The notes below the pieces were generated by a model, which worked only from the letters and a program-made list of their open reading frames with translations, did not search any database and had not been told where the DNA came from. From Aestuariibacter sp. (lineage in GTDB: Bacteria > Pseudomonadota > Gammaproteobacteria > Enterobacterales > Alteromonadaceae), in NCBI GenBank assembly GCA_017794925.1, contig CP051238.1, positions 4,637,021-4,701,020 on the forward strand: DNA of 64,000 nt. The letters are read 5' to 3'. How positions within the stretch are numbered: position 1 is the first letter of the stretch; the number at the start of each line of letters is the position of its first letter. Positions 1 through 9,025 of the stretch are shown here, piece by piece. Position numbers and translations under genes: made by a program.

Positions 1-945
1 TGCCAGCGCTTGTTGATCGCCCGGTTCGATCAAAATACCCGAATGATTATCAGGGATCGCTTCGGGAATCCCGCCAACCGTAGTGCTGATTACAGCCAGA
101 CCTGCCGACATAGCCTCTAAAATCGCAATCGGCAATCCTTCGTTGTGTGACGGTAGTAACAGCACATCCGACTCATCCATCAGCTGATATTTTTGTTCTC
201 CGCTCACCCAGCCAATCACGTCAAAATAGGCGCCAAGATCACGGGCTTTAATCAGTGCTTTCAGCTGTTCAATTTCGCCGTTGCCCCCAACCGTTATACG
301 AAACCCGCTTACGCCTTGTGCCTTCAACAAATCGACGGCTTCAACCAAATCATAAATGCCTTTTCGCTGTCCGATATAGCCCAGGAACAGCAACTTCGTC
401 TCCTCGCGGGTATTAAAACGGCGCTCCTGAAAGAGTTCTTCGAAAACAGGAGATGGGAAGTTATTAATGATTCTGATGTCAGATCCCGGGGATATTGAGC
501 CCACATAGTTCGCCCAATACTGAGATAGTACAAATACGCTGTTAGCATGATTGAGAACGTATTTCACCAATCCCCGGTAAAACCACCCTGCACTATCGTA
601 TGTGCGGGCAAATACAGAGCCATGCAGGTGAAAAATCACCTTGCAACGAAACAGCCGGCAAACAAAAATAAACAGTGCTTTTCGGTAAATACTGCCCTTG
701 TGCGACCCATGTAAGTGACAAATAGATACCTTACCTCTAAGCAGCAACCCAATTAATGAAGCCAACGCTCCAAAATACGTATAAAAACGCTTCAACATGC
801 CGCCATCGTCATGGGAGGCAATCAGATAATAATCATAATCGTCATACACACCGGCCTGTATGTGGTTCTCGATAACGGCATGAATGCCGCCCTTTGCTTT
901 AGTGCCGACAACGGCAATACCTTTACGTTCTGATTCAGTATTCAT
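1..945 (-). CDS. GT4-family glycosyltransferase, 3' end outside window
   Basis: The minus-strand frame from the ATG at 945 stays open to base 1 (315 codons), so the C-terminus is missing. The protein begins MNTESERKGIAVVGTKAKGG, a Rossmann-like start with a glycine-rich loop, and carries the GT4 donor-site signature NEGLPIAILEAMSAG with its E-x7-E pair near the window edge. It probably moves a sugar from a nucleotide donor onto a lipid-linked acceptor at the cytoplasmic face. Its ATG overlaps the TGA of the upstream polymerase-like gene (ATGA), so it is the third gene of a sulfotransferase-polymerase-transferase operon. The sugar specificity cannot be read from the sequence. Confidence 0.85.
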   Translation of the reverse strand, partial: MNTESERKGIAVVGTKAKGGIHAVIENHIQAGVYDDYDYYLIASHDDGGMLKRFYTYFGALASLIGLLLRGKVSICHLHGSHKGSIYRKALFIFVCRLFRCKVIFHLHGSVFARTYDSAGWFYRGLVKYVLNHANSVFVLSQYWANYVGSISPGSDIRIINNFPSPVFEELFQERRFNTREETKLLFLGYIGQRKGIYDLVEAVDLLKAQGVSGFRITVGGNGEIEQLKALIKARDLGAYFDVIGWVSGEQKYQLMDESDVLLLPSHNEGLPIAILEAMSAGLAVISTTVGGIPEAIPDNHSGILIEPGDQQALA

Positions 946-2234
946 GATAATCCTCCGGCGTACAGGCCTGTGTGATGTGAAACGGGTTTACGCGCTGTCT
1001 GCCGCCATCCATGCGGATCGCTTTCGAGCAACGTAATGAACCACCCAAAAATAGTCAGGTGATACAGTGACTGTGCATTTGAAGACAGCGCACTGGTTAA
1101 TAATAATAGAAATAACAACAAGCTGGCTTCGGGACGCTTAAGCGCGCAGACCATAAATGTCATAGAGAGCAGTAACAGGAAGTAGCCCGGAATCCCGGTT
1201 TCGCCAATGACATGTGGCCAGTATGTATCGTAAAAGTACTGGCCAAGCTGCACCCACCACAGGTCTTTCATCGCATTGTATTCGTAGACCTTGGCGACAT
1301 CGGCGGCCGCGTGACTGCCGATGGTGCCCCAACCGCCGCCCCAGAAATTACTGTCGAACAGCACAAATACCGCTTCGACGAGGAAGATCACCCGGGGTGA
1401 CTCGAAATTTTCCAGCACATACCACACATTGTTCTTGTCTATGCACAGGTAAGAAATCAACCAGGTAAAAAAGGCAAATACGATACATGCGAGAATAGGC
1501 CGATAGTCAAAATTCAGTGCGTTCTGCACTTTCAGCGCCATGAGCGCCATAAACAGCAGCATCAGCTCGAGTCGTTGAATGGCGACAAACACAAACACAA
1601 TGCAAATGAAAATCAGCGAATAGCCGAAGCGAATATTTCCACGGCGATACTCAACGCTAATTAGCACCGCAGCAATGGTAAAAAATAAAGCAGACTGGCC
1701 CGGATGCCAGAACCAGCCGACAAACCGGGGCAGTAGCATGCCGCCGAAATGACCGGGTTCAAAATGTCCGCCACTTGAGAATACCGCATTGTAGGCACCG
1801 GATGCCCCGGCCTGAAATGCAATGAGTACAATGCAAAAGAAAATGAGCGGCTTGATGACCTTAAGCGTACGACGAGTCCAGATTTGTTCGCACTTTGCCA
1901 CAGAGAACAACATCATCATGGGAAAGAATTTAAGTTCGTGGTAGAGCTGCACCAGGATAATTTTCATCCCTTTCTGGTTGGCGAGTGAGATAAGCACGCC
2001 GTACAGTAAATACCCCACATAAAGAGATAACGAGAGCCACCAGTACAGATTCAGCCGCGGCTTAATTACCGTTACCAATAAGCCTATCGCTATGATGGGG
2101 AACAACTTTTCAATCAGGTCGAAAGGGCCATATAAAGCAAGACTCACTTTTTTTACCAGCAGGAAGAAGAGTTCGAGACAAAACATCCCGAACAAAATAT
2201 GCGGTACGATGGAGGCTTGCTTTGGCGCATTCAT
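942..2234 (-). CDS. Wzy/O-antigen ligase-like polytopic membrane protein
   Basis: A 430-residue, very hydrophobic protein with about ten to twelve predicted membrane segments. A long non-membrane loop near residues 290-345 contains GGGWGTIGSH and later GETGIPGY, as in Wzy polymerases and WaaL-type ligases. These enzymes join lipid-linked repeat units at the periplasmic face of the inner membrane. It overlaps both neighbours by ATGA (942-945 and 2231-2234), a sign of translational coupling in a polysaccharide operon. The Wzy assignment rests on topology and context, because the family has little sequence conservation. Confidence 0.7.
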   Translation of the reverse strand: MNAPKQASIVPHILFGMFCLELFFLLVKKVSLALYGPFDLIEKLFPIIAIGLLVTVIKPRLNLYWWLSLSLYVGYLLYGVLISLANQKGMKIILVQLYHELKFFPMMMLFSVAKCEQIWTRRTLKVIKPLIFFCIVLIAFQAGASGAYNAVFSSGGHFEPGHFGGMLLPRFVGWFWHPGQSALFFTIAAVLISVEYRRGNIRFGYSLIFICIVFVFVAIQRLELMLLFMALMALKVQNALNFDYRPILACIVFAFFTWLISYLCIDKNNVWYVLENFESPRVIFLVEAVFVLFDSNFWGGGWGTIGSHAAADVAKVYEYNAMKDLWWVQLGQYFYDTYWPHVIGETGIPGYFLLLLSMTFMVCALKRPEASLLLFLLLLTSALSSNAQSLYHLTIFGWFITLLESDPHGWRQTARKPVSHHTGLYAGGLS

Positions 2235-3124
2235 AGCTGATACAACGACGCCAATAATTGTGAGTCAGGGGTGTCCGGCAATATTTTGTTTCGCTCATCA
2301 TTAAGTAACTGCGAAAAATACGCGCGGTCCTCAGACGACAACACCGGTTTCTTGCCGGTATTACGCTCCAACAGTTTGCGTTTCATTGAGGTCACAAATT
2401 TCTCTGGAAATACCGCAACGAACAGGCTCTTTGCCAACGACTTACGCATCAGTGCTTTTTGTAGTAATTTGGAATGAGGGACCCCCGAACGATTCGCAAA
2501 ATCCTGTTGCCATGTCATTGAACTCAGGCCAATAAAGTCAGCAACCTGATCCATTGTCCGCTGGTTATCTTTCGCGTAATCCTGATAACCCACCACCATC
2601 AGGCGCTTACCCAGTAATTGCCGGGCAAATTGTGTGGCTTCTACAAAGCGACTGGACTGCAAATTCCGCCAAATAGGTAAGTAATGTTCTCTTGCGCCGG
2701 TTAACTCCTGTTGAACCGCCTCTCTGAAACTTAATGTTTCGCGGGCATCCCGAACCAGGTGCGCGTAAGCTGAGAAAGCCCGTTCAATGGGATCACGCAG
2801 CATGATGATGTACTTAGCGTCCGGGAATTGCGCGTTTATCCGTTGCAAAACCTCCGGGTGTTCAATCGACATAGCCGAGCCGTCAATGGCCAGCTTCCCG
2901 GGTTCGTACAAAGATTGATAGTCATGTTCTTCAGTAACAAACATCTGACTGACCGTGTCATTATCAGCAGGCCCTGCAAACCGATCCCCCATCACCTTAG
3001 CGAAATGGTAGTGTGGCTCCTTCCGCTTCGTTTTTGACACATCAGGATGTTGCATCAACTGGTTATACAAGCTGGTTGTTGCACACTTGGTAAACCCTAA
3101 AATAAATACGTCTGGCACAGACAC
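2231..3124 (-). CDS. PAPS-dependent sulfotransferase
   Basis: 297 residues. The 5'-phosphosulfate loop GFTKCATTSL is at residues 10-19 and the 3'-phosphate site YIIMLRDPIERAFSAY at about 105-120, both diagnostic of the sulfotransferase fold that uses PAPS. It is the first gene of the leftward operon, followed with 4-base overlaps by a polymerase-like protein and a glycosyltransferase. This implies that the polysaccharide, or its lipid-linked precursor, is sulfated. Sulfated exopolymers are common in marine bacteria. No PAPS-synthesis gene is visible in the window. A sigma-54-like promoter is seen about 80 bases upstream of the start. Confidence 0.85.
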   Translation of the reverse strand: MSVPDVFILGFTKCATTSLYNQLMQHPDVSKTKRKEPHYHFAKVMGDRFAGPADNDTVSQMFVTEEHDYQSLYEPGKLAIDGSAMSIEHPEVLQRINAQFPDAKYIIMLRDPIERAFSAYAHLVRDARETLSFREAVQQELTGAREHYLPIWRNLQSSRFVEATQFARQLLGKRLMVVGYQDYAKDNQRTMDQVADFIGLSSMTWQQDFANRSGVPHSKLLQKALMRKSLAKSLFVAVFPEKFVTSMKRKLLERNTGKKPVLSSEDRAYFSQLLNDERNKILPDTPDSQLLASLYQL

Positions 3125-3213
3125 CTCCCGACTTTCTAACTATTTCTGACTCAGATGATTAACTGGTTGCCTGGCTAACTAAATACGTTCACCAGGTTAG
3201 TTTTTGGGAGTAT

Positions 3214-3230
3214 TGCCAGAACTGTACCAA
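3214..3230 (-). promoter_or_regulatory. sigma-54-like promoter facing the sulfotransferase operon
   Basis: On the minus strand the sequence reads TTGGTACAGTTCTGGCA. It has the invariant GG and GC separated by ten bases and otherwise fits the -24/-12 consensus (TGGCACG N4 TTGCW) with few mismatches. The predicted transcript would start near 3203, about 80 bases before the sulfotransferase ATG. Motif match only. Confidence 0.4.
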
Positions 3231-3295
3231 CCCATGACACGCATCTCTGTCCTCAATCAGGCTGCGGCCTGCGGGCTGATTAGGCTACATCGGCG

Positions 3296-3325
3296 TTTGC
3301 ACCTTCTTTTGCAGGGTCATTTGCA
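3296..3325 (+). repeat. three TTTGCA direct repeats with 12-bp period
   Basis: TTTGCA occurs at 3296, 3308 and 3320, exactly 12 bases apart, and again at 3371. Such regularly spaced repeats between two divergent operons suggest a binding array for a regulator, possibly an enhancer-binding activator of the flanking sigma-54-like promoters. Confidence 0.4.
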
Positions 3326-3494
3326 ATATGCGAAATCACCAGGCAAATCTACGAAAACCTCGGATTTCCCTTTGCAAAATACAAAAAGGCAATCGTTCCG
3401 TTATTTTTTTAGCGCTCATAGCTGAAAATATTAATTAATAAAATTCAACAACTTGGAATAAAAATTCATCAAAAATTATGCGAACTATTCAGGC

Positions 3495-3510
3495 AGGTTT
3501 GGTTCTTGCT
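3495..3510 (+). promoter_or_regulatory. possible sigma-54 promoter facing the export operon
   Basis: AGGTTTGGTTCTTGCT has GG and GC ten bases apart and a good TTGCT -12 element, but a poor -24 element. The expected start is near 3521, about 50 bases before the lipoprotein gene. Weaker than the leftward candidate. Confidence 0.25.
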
Positions 3511-3570
3511 CTGTTTAAACCATGTATTTGGTTGTTTCTGAAGCGAGATGGAACGCTTCGAGGATGAAAA

Positions 3571-4536
3571 ATGATGAATTGGAAAATCTGGACCCGAATT
3601 ATTTTCTCAATATTTGTCGTCATTGTGCTTTCGGGATGCCTGGCAACGGAGAACCTGGTTCACGTACCACGTCACAACAATATGGCAGAACTGGAAGACT
3701 ACAATGTGAGCCTGTATCGTCAGTCTCAGCATATCTTCAACCCCATGCCTATCGATGCCCGTGTTATGCAGCTTCGACTTCAACAGCGTGTCGAGCATTT
3801 GGTTTTCCTGGTAGATCAAAGTACGTCGTTGAGCGATAGCGCGAAAGGCCTCGACACCCGCTTTTACGCGAAAGAGGTGGTGCGTCGGTTTATTAAAACC
3901 ATGCCTACACAGCCCTTTAGCAGCACCATCGTTACCTATAACAACCAACCGCATCTTCAACTTTATGCGCCGCTGGATGCCAGACTTACTATTGCGACGC
4001 GATTTCCCAATGAACTCGAATTCCTATTATCAGGGCACAGAACTACGCAGCATATAGAGGTGAAATCACTGTCTGTTGCGCTCGATTTTGTCTCTGAGTT
4101 AGTTGGCAATTTACATGGCCCTTCAGCCGTTGTTCTAGTCACGGAATGGTCTCAAATCGACGAATCCGTTGAACAAGCGGTAATGCGCATGCGTCAGCGT
4201 GTGACCTTCGGACGCAAGGCCCACGTGGTGGTGCCGGAGTCTAGCGCTATTGCCTGGCCACACAGCCACTCAGGTTTGTGCTTTTTCACTGTGGGAGTAG
4301 GTAACAGATTGTCTCGCAGTCGTCTGGAAAGTGCCGATAGCTGCGGCTTTTCTTCGGCGGTCGACAAAGTAGCCCAGCCCAGCACCATGGCAAACTTTGT
4401 AGAAACCGTGCTGTACAAAGGCCCTGCCGACCAGGATGGCGACGGCATATACGATTATCAGGATCTTTGTCCTGCTACACCGGCTAAAAGAATTGTTGAT
4501 TACAGCGGCTGCCCCCGCTTTCCAGCAACCCACTAA
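3571..4536 (+). CDS. VWA-domain lipoprotein with C-terminal thrombospondin type-3 repeat
   Basis: 321 residues. The N-terminus is a lipoprotein signal ending in VLSGC, with the lipidated Cys at 23. A von Willebrand A domain follows, with its metal-site motif DQSTS at residues 82-86. Near the C-terminus (about 284-301) is DQDGDGIYDYQDLCP, a calcium-binding TSP3 repeat like those in OmpA-type outer membrane proteins. A GAGGA ribosome site precedes the start, which may be either of two adjacent ATGs. It is the first gene of the export operon, 14 bases before the SLBB protein. It may be a scaffold for the exporter or bind polymer or calcium at the outer membrane; this role is inferred. Confidence 0.75.
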   Translation: MMNWKIWTRIIFSIFVVIVLSGCLATENLVHVPRHNNMAELEDYNVSLYRQSQHIFNPMPIDARVMQLRLQQRVEHLVFLVDQSTSLSDSAKGLDTRFYAKEVVRRFIKTMPTQPFSSTIVTYNNQPHLQLYAPLDARLTIATRFPNELEFLLSGHRTTQHIEVKSLSVALDFVSELVGNLHGPSAVVLVTEWSQIDESVEQAVMRMRQRVTFGRKAHVVVPESSAIAWPHSHSGLCFFTVGVGNRLSRSRLESADSCGFSSAVDKVAQPSTMANFVETVLYKGPADQDGDGIYDYQDLCPATPAKRIVDYSGCPRFPATH

Positions 4537-4550
4537 AGGAGAACATCATC

Positions 4551-7382
4551 ATGAAACCAGTAAACAAGTGGATTTTTGCCATAGTGGGTACGCTTATCAT
4601 CAGTCACACATCCCTGGCACAGGTAGAACGTGTAATGGTGCCTACCCTGGAAGAAAAACAACGCCGCGAAGCCCTGCTAACCGCTCAATCAGCTGACTCA
4701 CAGCAAGAGACAACGCAATTTCAGGTCATCGTTCAGGACGGTGCTGCTGCGCAGGATAACGCGCCAAGTCAGCTTGAACAGAACGTGACTGAGTCTCTGC
4801 GTCCTGTAACGCTGGAAGAAGAAATTCAACAGCAACGCGTACAAAACAAGCTCGAATTGTTTGGCTACGACATGTTCTCGGGCGTGTCGTCTACTTTCGC
4901 CCCGGTGTCAGATATGCCCGTGCCGTATGATTACATAGTAGGCCCCGGAGATACCTTTACCGTGCAGGCTTTCGCGGCGACCAATGTGCAATATGATTTA
5001 ACCGTTACCCGTGAAGGTCTGTTACTAATCCCTGATGCTGGCGCGGTGACCGTGAGTGGCCTGACCTTTGAAGAAGCCAAGAAAGCCATTTCAGAAGCCA
5101 TCGAAGTAAAACGCATTGGTATCAAAACCATAGTCACACTGTCGGAGTTTCGCTCGATTCATATCATGCTGGTTGGTGAAGTCGCGAAACCCGGCAGTTA
5201 TTCTGTCAGTGGCTTTTCCACGCTAATTAACGCGCTGGTATCCAGTGGTGGTATTAAGCGCACAGGTTCGTTGAGAAATATTCAGGTAAAACGTAACGGT
5301 CAGTTGGTCACCACATTTGATCTGTACGCGCTGCTGCTAAAAGGCGATGACAGCGCCAATATTTACCTGCGACAAGGTGACTTAATTTTTGTACCGCCTG
5401 TTGGCCCTACGGTTGGCATTGCTGGTGAAATCCTCCGCCCGGCTATCTATGAAGTGGCTACAGAGAAGAATGTACAGGAAATACTTGCTTTGGCGGGCGG
5501 CTTGTTACCCACGGCCAATGCAAAAACCGCTCAAATCGAACGCATCGCCAATGGCGGCATGTACACGCTGATGCAGGCTAACCTGAAAGCCAAAGGCAAC
5601 GATGTAGCGGTTAAAAACGGCGATTTGATCCGGATTTTTCCAGTGCTGGATAAAATGGATGACGTTGTGTTGCTATCCGGTCACGTGCTTACGCCAGGCG
5701 GTTTTCAGTGGTTTAAAGGAATGAAAATCTCCGATCTGATCCAGTCGAAAAGTATTTTAAGACAAGGCGCGGAATTCGAAGCCGCCATGATTCAGCGTGA
5801 AAACCGCGAAGATAAACGTACTGAAGTCATTTACTTTAATTTGTGGAATGCTATTTCGGATAAGTATTCATCCGATAACCTGACCCTGCAACCCAGGGAT
5901 CAACTGATCATCTTCGATACACATTCCCCCCGAGCAGGTCAGCTTTCCAAGGTGGTATCAAAGTTGGAAAACGAGGCCACTGCGGATAATCCCATTAAGG
6001 TGGTCGACTTTAAAGGCGCCATTCCACATCCGGGAACCTACCCACTGCACCTGGGCACACGGTTACTGGATATGGTGAAATACGCAGGTGGACTAGCCGC
6101 GGGTGTCGACCTGAATTACGCCTTACTCGCCAGAACCGATCTGGTAACGGACCGCCTCTATTTTATTCGAATCTCGTTAAACGAGGCTCTGATCAACAAT
6201 ACCGATCACAACCTGGTTTTACAGCCTAAAGATAAAATTTACCTGTTCGACAAAGACATCGACCGTTCAGCGCTAATCAAAACGCCACTGGAACGGGTCA
6301 AGCGGGAAACCCAGTTTGGTCAGCAAGCGCCCGTGGTTGATATCAGTGGATCAGTGTTTCATCCAGGCTCGTATCCCATGGTGCCAGGAATGAGAGTAGA
6401 GGACCTGATTGCCGCTGCCGGTGGCATGAAGGAAGAAACCTATGGTCTTGCAGCCACGCTGTCCCGTCAGGTTCTGATGGACAGCGAATTCAGCCGCACT
6501 GATTCACGCTCTATTAGTTTAACCAAAACAGATCCTCTGCTGGATACCACTGACCTGATATTACACCCGAAAGATCACCTGGTAGTGCGCATGAAACCTG
6601 AATGGATCCAAACCCCACAATATGTAGACATTGAGGGTGAGATTACCTTTCCTGGCAAATATCGCATCGATAAACGCGAAACCTTGTGCTCTTTAATGCA
6701 AAAAGCCGGCGGTTTTACCGAGGATGCCTACTTGTTCGGTACCGTATTCCTGCGTGACAGCGTGCGTAAGAAGGAACAAAAAGCATTAGATCGCATGTTC
6801 GACGAATTAACCCGCTTGCTGGCAGACAGTCATGTTTCCCAAGGGGTGAACAAAGACGAAAAAATGCCGAAGGACCAGCGTGCTGATGATATTTACAACG
6901 TCATCAAAAAGATGTCACCTGACAAAGCGGTCGGCCGCATGGTCGTCGACGTGCACAGTGCGGTAACACGCTGTGACGAAAGCTCCGACATCGTCCTTGA
7001 AAATGGCGACCGCATCATCGTTCCTAAATATCAGGATGAAGTGAGCGTAATCGGTCAGGTGTACTTCCCTACGTCTCATAAATACCGCACAGACCGCGCA
7101 GCACTGGATTATATTGGCCTGAGCGGCGGCGTAAAAGAACTCGCTCAGTATGAGCATGCCTACATAGTCCAGGCCAACGGCGAAGTCATGTCTGTTCGTT
7201 CCAGCACCAGTTCCTGGGGATTATTCAGCTCGCCTTCAAATGTCAAAGTAACGCCGGGCTCTACTATTTTTGTACCGCTGAGTGTCGACCGAATTAACGG
7301 CAGAGAATCAGCAGAAAAATGGGTAGATATTATTTACAAAAACATCATTGCAACCGCAATGCTGGCCAACCTGCTTAATTAA
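4551..7382 (+). CDS. large polysaccharide export protein (Wza-like) with multiple SLBB domains
   Basis: 943 residues, much longer than Wza (about 380). A signal peptide ends near residue 24 (SLAQ). The polysaccharide-export domain starts at about 124 with PYDYIVGPGDTFTVQ. Seven SLBB-type units follow, near residues 205, 288, 373, 485, 598, 690 and 830, most with a G-x-(V/I)-x-x-P-G core and a GG turn. The C-terminus has a hydrophobic segment (KNIIATAMLANLLN). It probably forms the outer-membrane and periplasmic conduit for the exopolysaccharide and is co-transcribed with the co-polymerase that follows 17 bases later. Confidence 0.85.
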   Translation: MKPVNKWIFAIVGTLIISHTSLAQVERVMVPTLEEKQRREALLTAQSADSQQETTQFQVIVQDGAAAQDNAPSQLEQNVTESLRPVTLEEEIQQQRVQNKLELFGYDMFSGVSSTFAPVSDMPVPYDYIVGPGDTFTVQAFAATNVQYDLTVTREGLLLIPDAGAVTVSGLTFEEAKKAISEAIEVKRIGIKTIVTLSEFRSIHIMLVGEVAKPGSYSVSGFSTLINALVSSGGIKRTGSLRNIQVKRNGQLVTTFDLYALLLKGDDSANIYLRQGDLIFVPPVGPTVGIAGEILRPAIYEVATEKNVQEILALAGGLLPTANAKTAQIERIANGGMYTLMQANLKAKGNDVAVKNGDLIRIFPVLDKMDDVVLLSGHVLTPGGFQWFKGMKISDLIQSKSILRQGAEFEAAMIQRENREDKRTEVIYFNLWNAISDKYSSDNLTLQPRDQLIIFDTHSPRAGQLSKVVSKLENEATADNPIKVVDFKGAIPHPGTYPLHLGTRLLDMVKYAGGLAAGVDLNYALLARTDLVTDRLYFIRISLNEALINNTDHNLVLQPKDKIYLFDKDIDRSALIKTPLERVKRETQFGQQAPVVDISGSVFHPGSYPMVPGMRVEDLIAAAGGMKEETYGLAATLSRQVLMDSEFSRTDSRSISLTKTDPLLDTTDLILHPKDHLVVRMKPEWIQTPQYVDIEGEITFPGKYRIDKRETLCSLMQKAGGFTEDAYLFGTVFLRDSVRKKEQKALDRMFDELTRLLADSHVSQGVNKDEKMPKDQRADDIYNVIKKMSPDKAVGRMVVDVHSAVTRCDESSDIVLENGDRIIVPKYQDEVSVIGQVYFPTSHKYRTDRAALDYIGLSGGVKELAQYEHAYIVQANGEVMSVRSSTSSWGLFSSPSNVKVTPGSTIFVPLSVDRINGRESAEKWVDIIYKNIIATAMLANLLN

Positions 7383-7399
7383 GTACGGAGTATATTGAT

Positions 7400-8359
7400 A
7401 TGGCACATCAACACGATACAGGCGGACATGTTGCAGAATACGAACTGCTTTTAAAGTTCTTACATCAGTTGCTTACGTACAAGTTTCGGATTGCCCTGGT
7501 CGCCATCACCGGCGCAGCCATTGTATTGGGGCTCTCCCTGATGCTGGACAACCGATACTCCTCGCAGGCGACGGTAGCGATTAACATCAGCGAAGAGCCG
7601 GGCGGCGTTCAGCCGAATAATTACCGCGGAGTGAATACCATTGGCGTACTGGAATATGATTTTATTATTGATGGCACCCAGGCCAATGAGCGGGAACGGT
7701 TGCTGGCCAGAATGGACTCTTTTGGCTACATCAGTATGTTTATCGAACAGCAAAAGTTACTGCAATGGCTGTACGAAGAACAATGGGATGCATCAACGGA
7801 ACAATGGCGGGATGGCTTCGTTCCGGACATGCGAGAAGCGGTGAAGAAGTTTAAGACTGATGCGCTGTACGTGTTCACCGACAAGAAAACCGATTTACTG
7901 AATATCCGGATCACGTCAAAGTCGCCGGAATTCTCAGCGTCACTGGCTAATACGTTTGTGAAGTCATTTAACGAATACCTGAGACAGCTGGATTTAGCTG
8001 AAATTCAGAGCCGCCGTAATTACCTTGAGCAGCGTCTGAGCGAAATTAAAAACTCGGAAATCCAGCGCTCTATTTTCCGCTTACTTGAAACACAGCTGGC
8101 CGTAGAATCGCTGATCAACGCCCGGGCGAATTACCCATTGGAAACCATACAACCCGCAACAGTCCCTTTGTTTGAGTCTTATCCGGCTCGCAAACAATGG
8201 GCAGCCATCACTTTTGTGTTGTTGTTATTTGCTGGCATCTTCTTTGTGATTTCCATGAACGCAGTAAATGCACTCCGCCGTGATCTAAGAGCGTTTGCAG
8301 AGAGAAATGAGCCTAAACGACTCAACCCACCTGCCCCTACTTACTATTCGGAGCAATAA
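7400..8359 (+). CDS. Wzz-like polysaccharide co-polymerase (chain-length determinant)
   Basis: 319 residues with the PCP layout: a short cytoplasmic N-terminus, a membrane segment at about 31-50, a long periplasmic helical region and a second membrane segment at about 268-290, preceded by a proline-containing stretch (TIQPATVPLFESYPARK). There is no cytoplasmic tyrosine-kinase domain, so it resembles Wzz/PCP-1 or split PCP-2a proteins. It would set polymer length and link the Wzy-type polymerase to the SLBB exporter encoded just upstream. Confidence 0.8.
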   Translation: MAHQHDTGGHVAEYELLLKFLHQLLTYKFRIALVAITGAAIVLGLSLMLDNRYSSQATVAINISEEPGGVQPNNYRGVNTIGVLEYDFIIDGTQANERERLLARMDSFGYISMFIEQQKLLQWLYEEQWDASTEQWRDGFVPDMREAVKKFKTDALYVFTDKKTDLLNIRITSKSPEFSASLANTFVKSFNEYLRQLDLAEIQSRRNYLEQRLSEIKNSEIQRSIFRLLETQLAVESLINARANYPLETIQPATVPLFESYPARKQWAAITFVLLLFAGIFFVISMNAVNALRRDLRAFAERNEPKRLNPPAPTYYSEQ

Positions 8360-8360
8360 A

Positions 8361-8960
8361 ATGAAGAACATCGTTAATAAAGTATCCCGTTTTGAGGACC
8401 ACATGCTTACTTATACGCTGCTCTATTTGCTATTGCTGGCGCCGCCACGAGCATTCAAAATTAAAATGTCTGAAAAGGCCAATCAGGGCGAATTAGCCAG
8501 TATTCCTACCTTTCTGGTAGTCAGTATTGAATTAACCCTACGCATAATATCGGTACTTGTGATTGCCGCCTGTATCGAGGGATATGTTGGCAATACATTT
8601 TATGAAATGCATAGAATAGATATGTTCTTTGTGACTCTGGTCACTACAGGGATTGTGCATACCTGTGCCTATTATCTGATATTCAACGCCAATGCGACGG
8701 CATCGATTAAGCCCACACTTGCCTTGCTCTATCGATTGATCAGAAATACTTGCTATGCCGTGCTTGCAGGCTTTGCGGCGATGATCCCGGTTTTAGTCTG
8801 GAATTGGGATCATCAGTTGCCTCCCTATGCAGATGGCCTTGCTATGGATTTGTATATCTGGACTGCCACAGGCTTTTTTGTCCTTGGACTCATTGAAGCA
8901 AGATACATGGTTCGAACCCCGCTGGGTGCCGACGCTGAACGGACATTGATGCCGGACTGA
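8361..8960 (+). CDS. hypothetical four- to five-helix membrane protein of the polysaccharide operon
   Basis: I chose the ATG at 8361, giving 199 residues, because CGGAG lies seven bases ahead and the gene then begins two bases after the co-polymerase stop. An earlier in-frame ATG would overlap the co-polymerase by 65 bases without a ribosome site. The protein has hydrophobic segments at about 15-28, 50-70, 85-105, 125-145 and 165-185, and no family I recognise. Tight spacing makes it the last gene of the export operon, and a hairpin follows it. The function is unknown. Confidence 0.7.
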   Translation: MKNIVNKVSRFEDHMLTYTLLYLLLLAPPRAFKIKMSEKANQGELASIPTFLVVSIELTLRIISVLVIAACIEGYVGNTFYEMHRIDMFFVTLVTTGIVHTCAYYLIFNANATASIKPTLALLYRLIRNTCYAVLAGFAAMIPVLVWNWDHQLPPYADGLAMDLYIWTATGFFVLGLIEARYMVRTPLGADAERTLMPD

Positions 8961-8988
8961 TTCCGTTCGGTTCTCACTCTATAGTCGG

Positions 8989-9021
8989 GTTAGTTAAGTG
9001 GCAAAATTCGACTTAGCTAAC
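8989..9021. terminator. hairpin between convergent genes
   Basis: GTTAGTTAAGT and ACTTAGCTAAC form an 11-bp stem (one G-U pair) around an 11-base loop, between the converging ends at 8960 and 9026. There is no strong U-tract, so it is a possible bidirectional terminator. Confidence 0.45.
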
Positions 9022-9025
9022 TCCA

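Larger units (their letters stand above)
3125..3570. other. 446-bp divergent control region of two polysaccharide operons
   Basis: No convincing gene is present; the short frames here lack ribosome sites and recognisable proteins. The region separates the leftward sulfotransferase operon from the rightward export operon. It holds a sigma-54-like promoter in each direction (3214-3230 leftward, 3495-3510 rightward), three TTTGCA repeats at 12-base spacing, a fourth TTTGCA at 3371, and a strongly AT-rich stretch at about 3390-3480. Confidence 0.6.
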
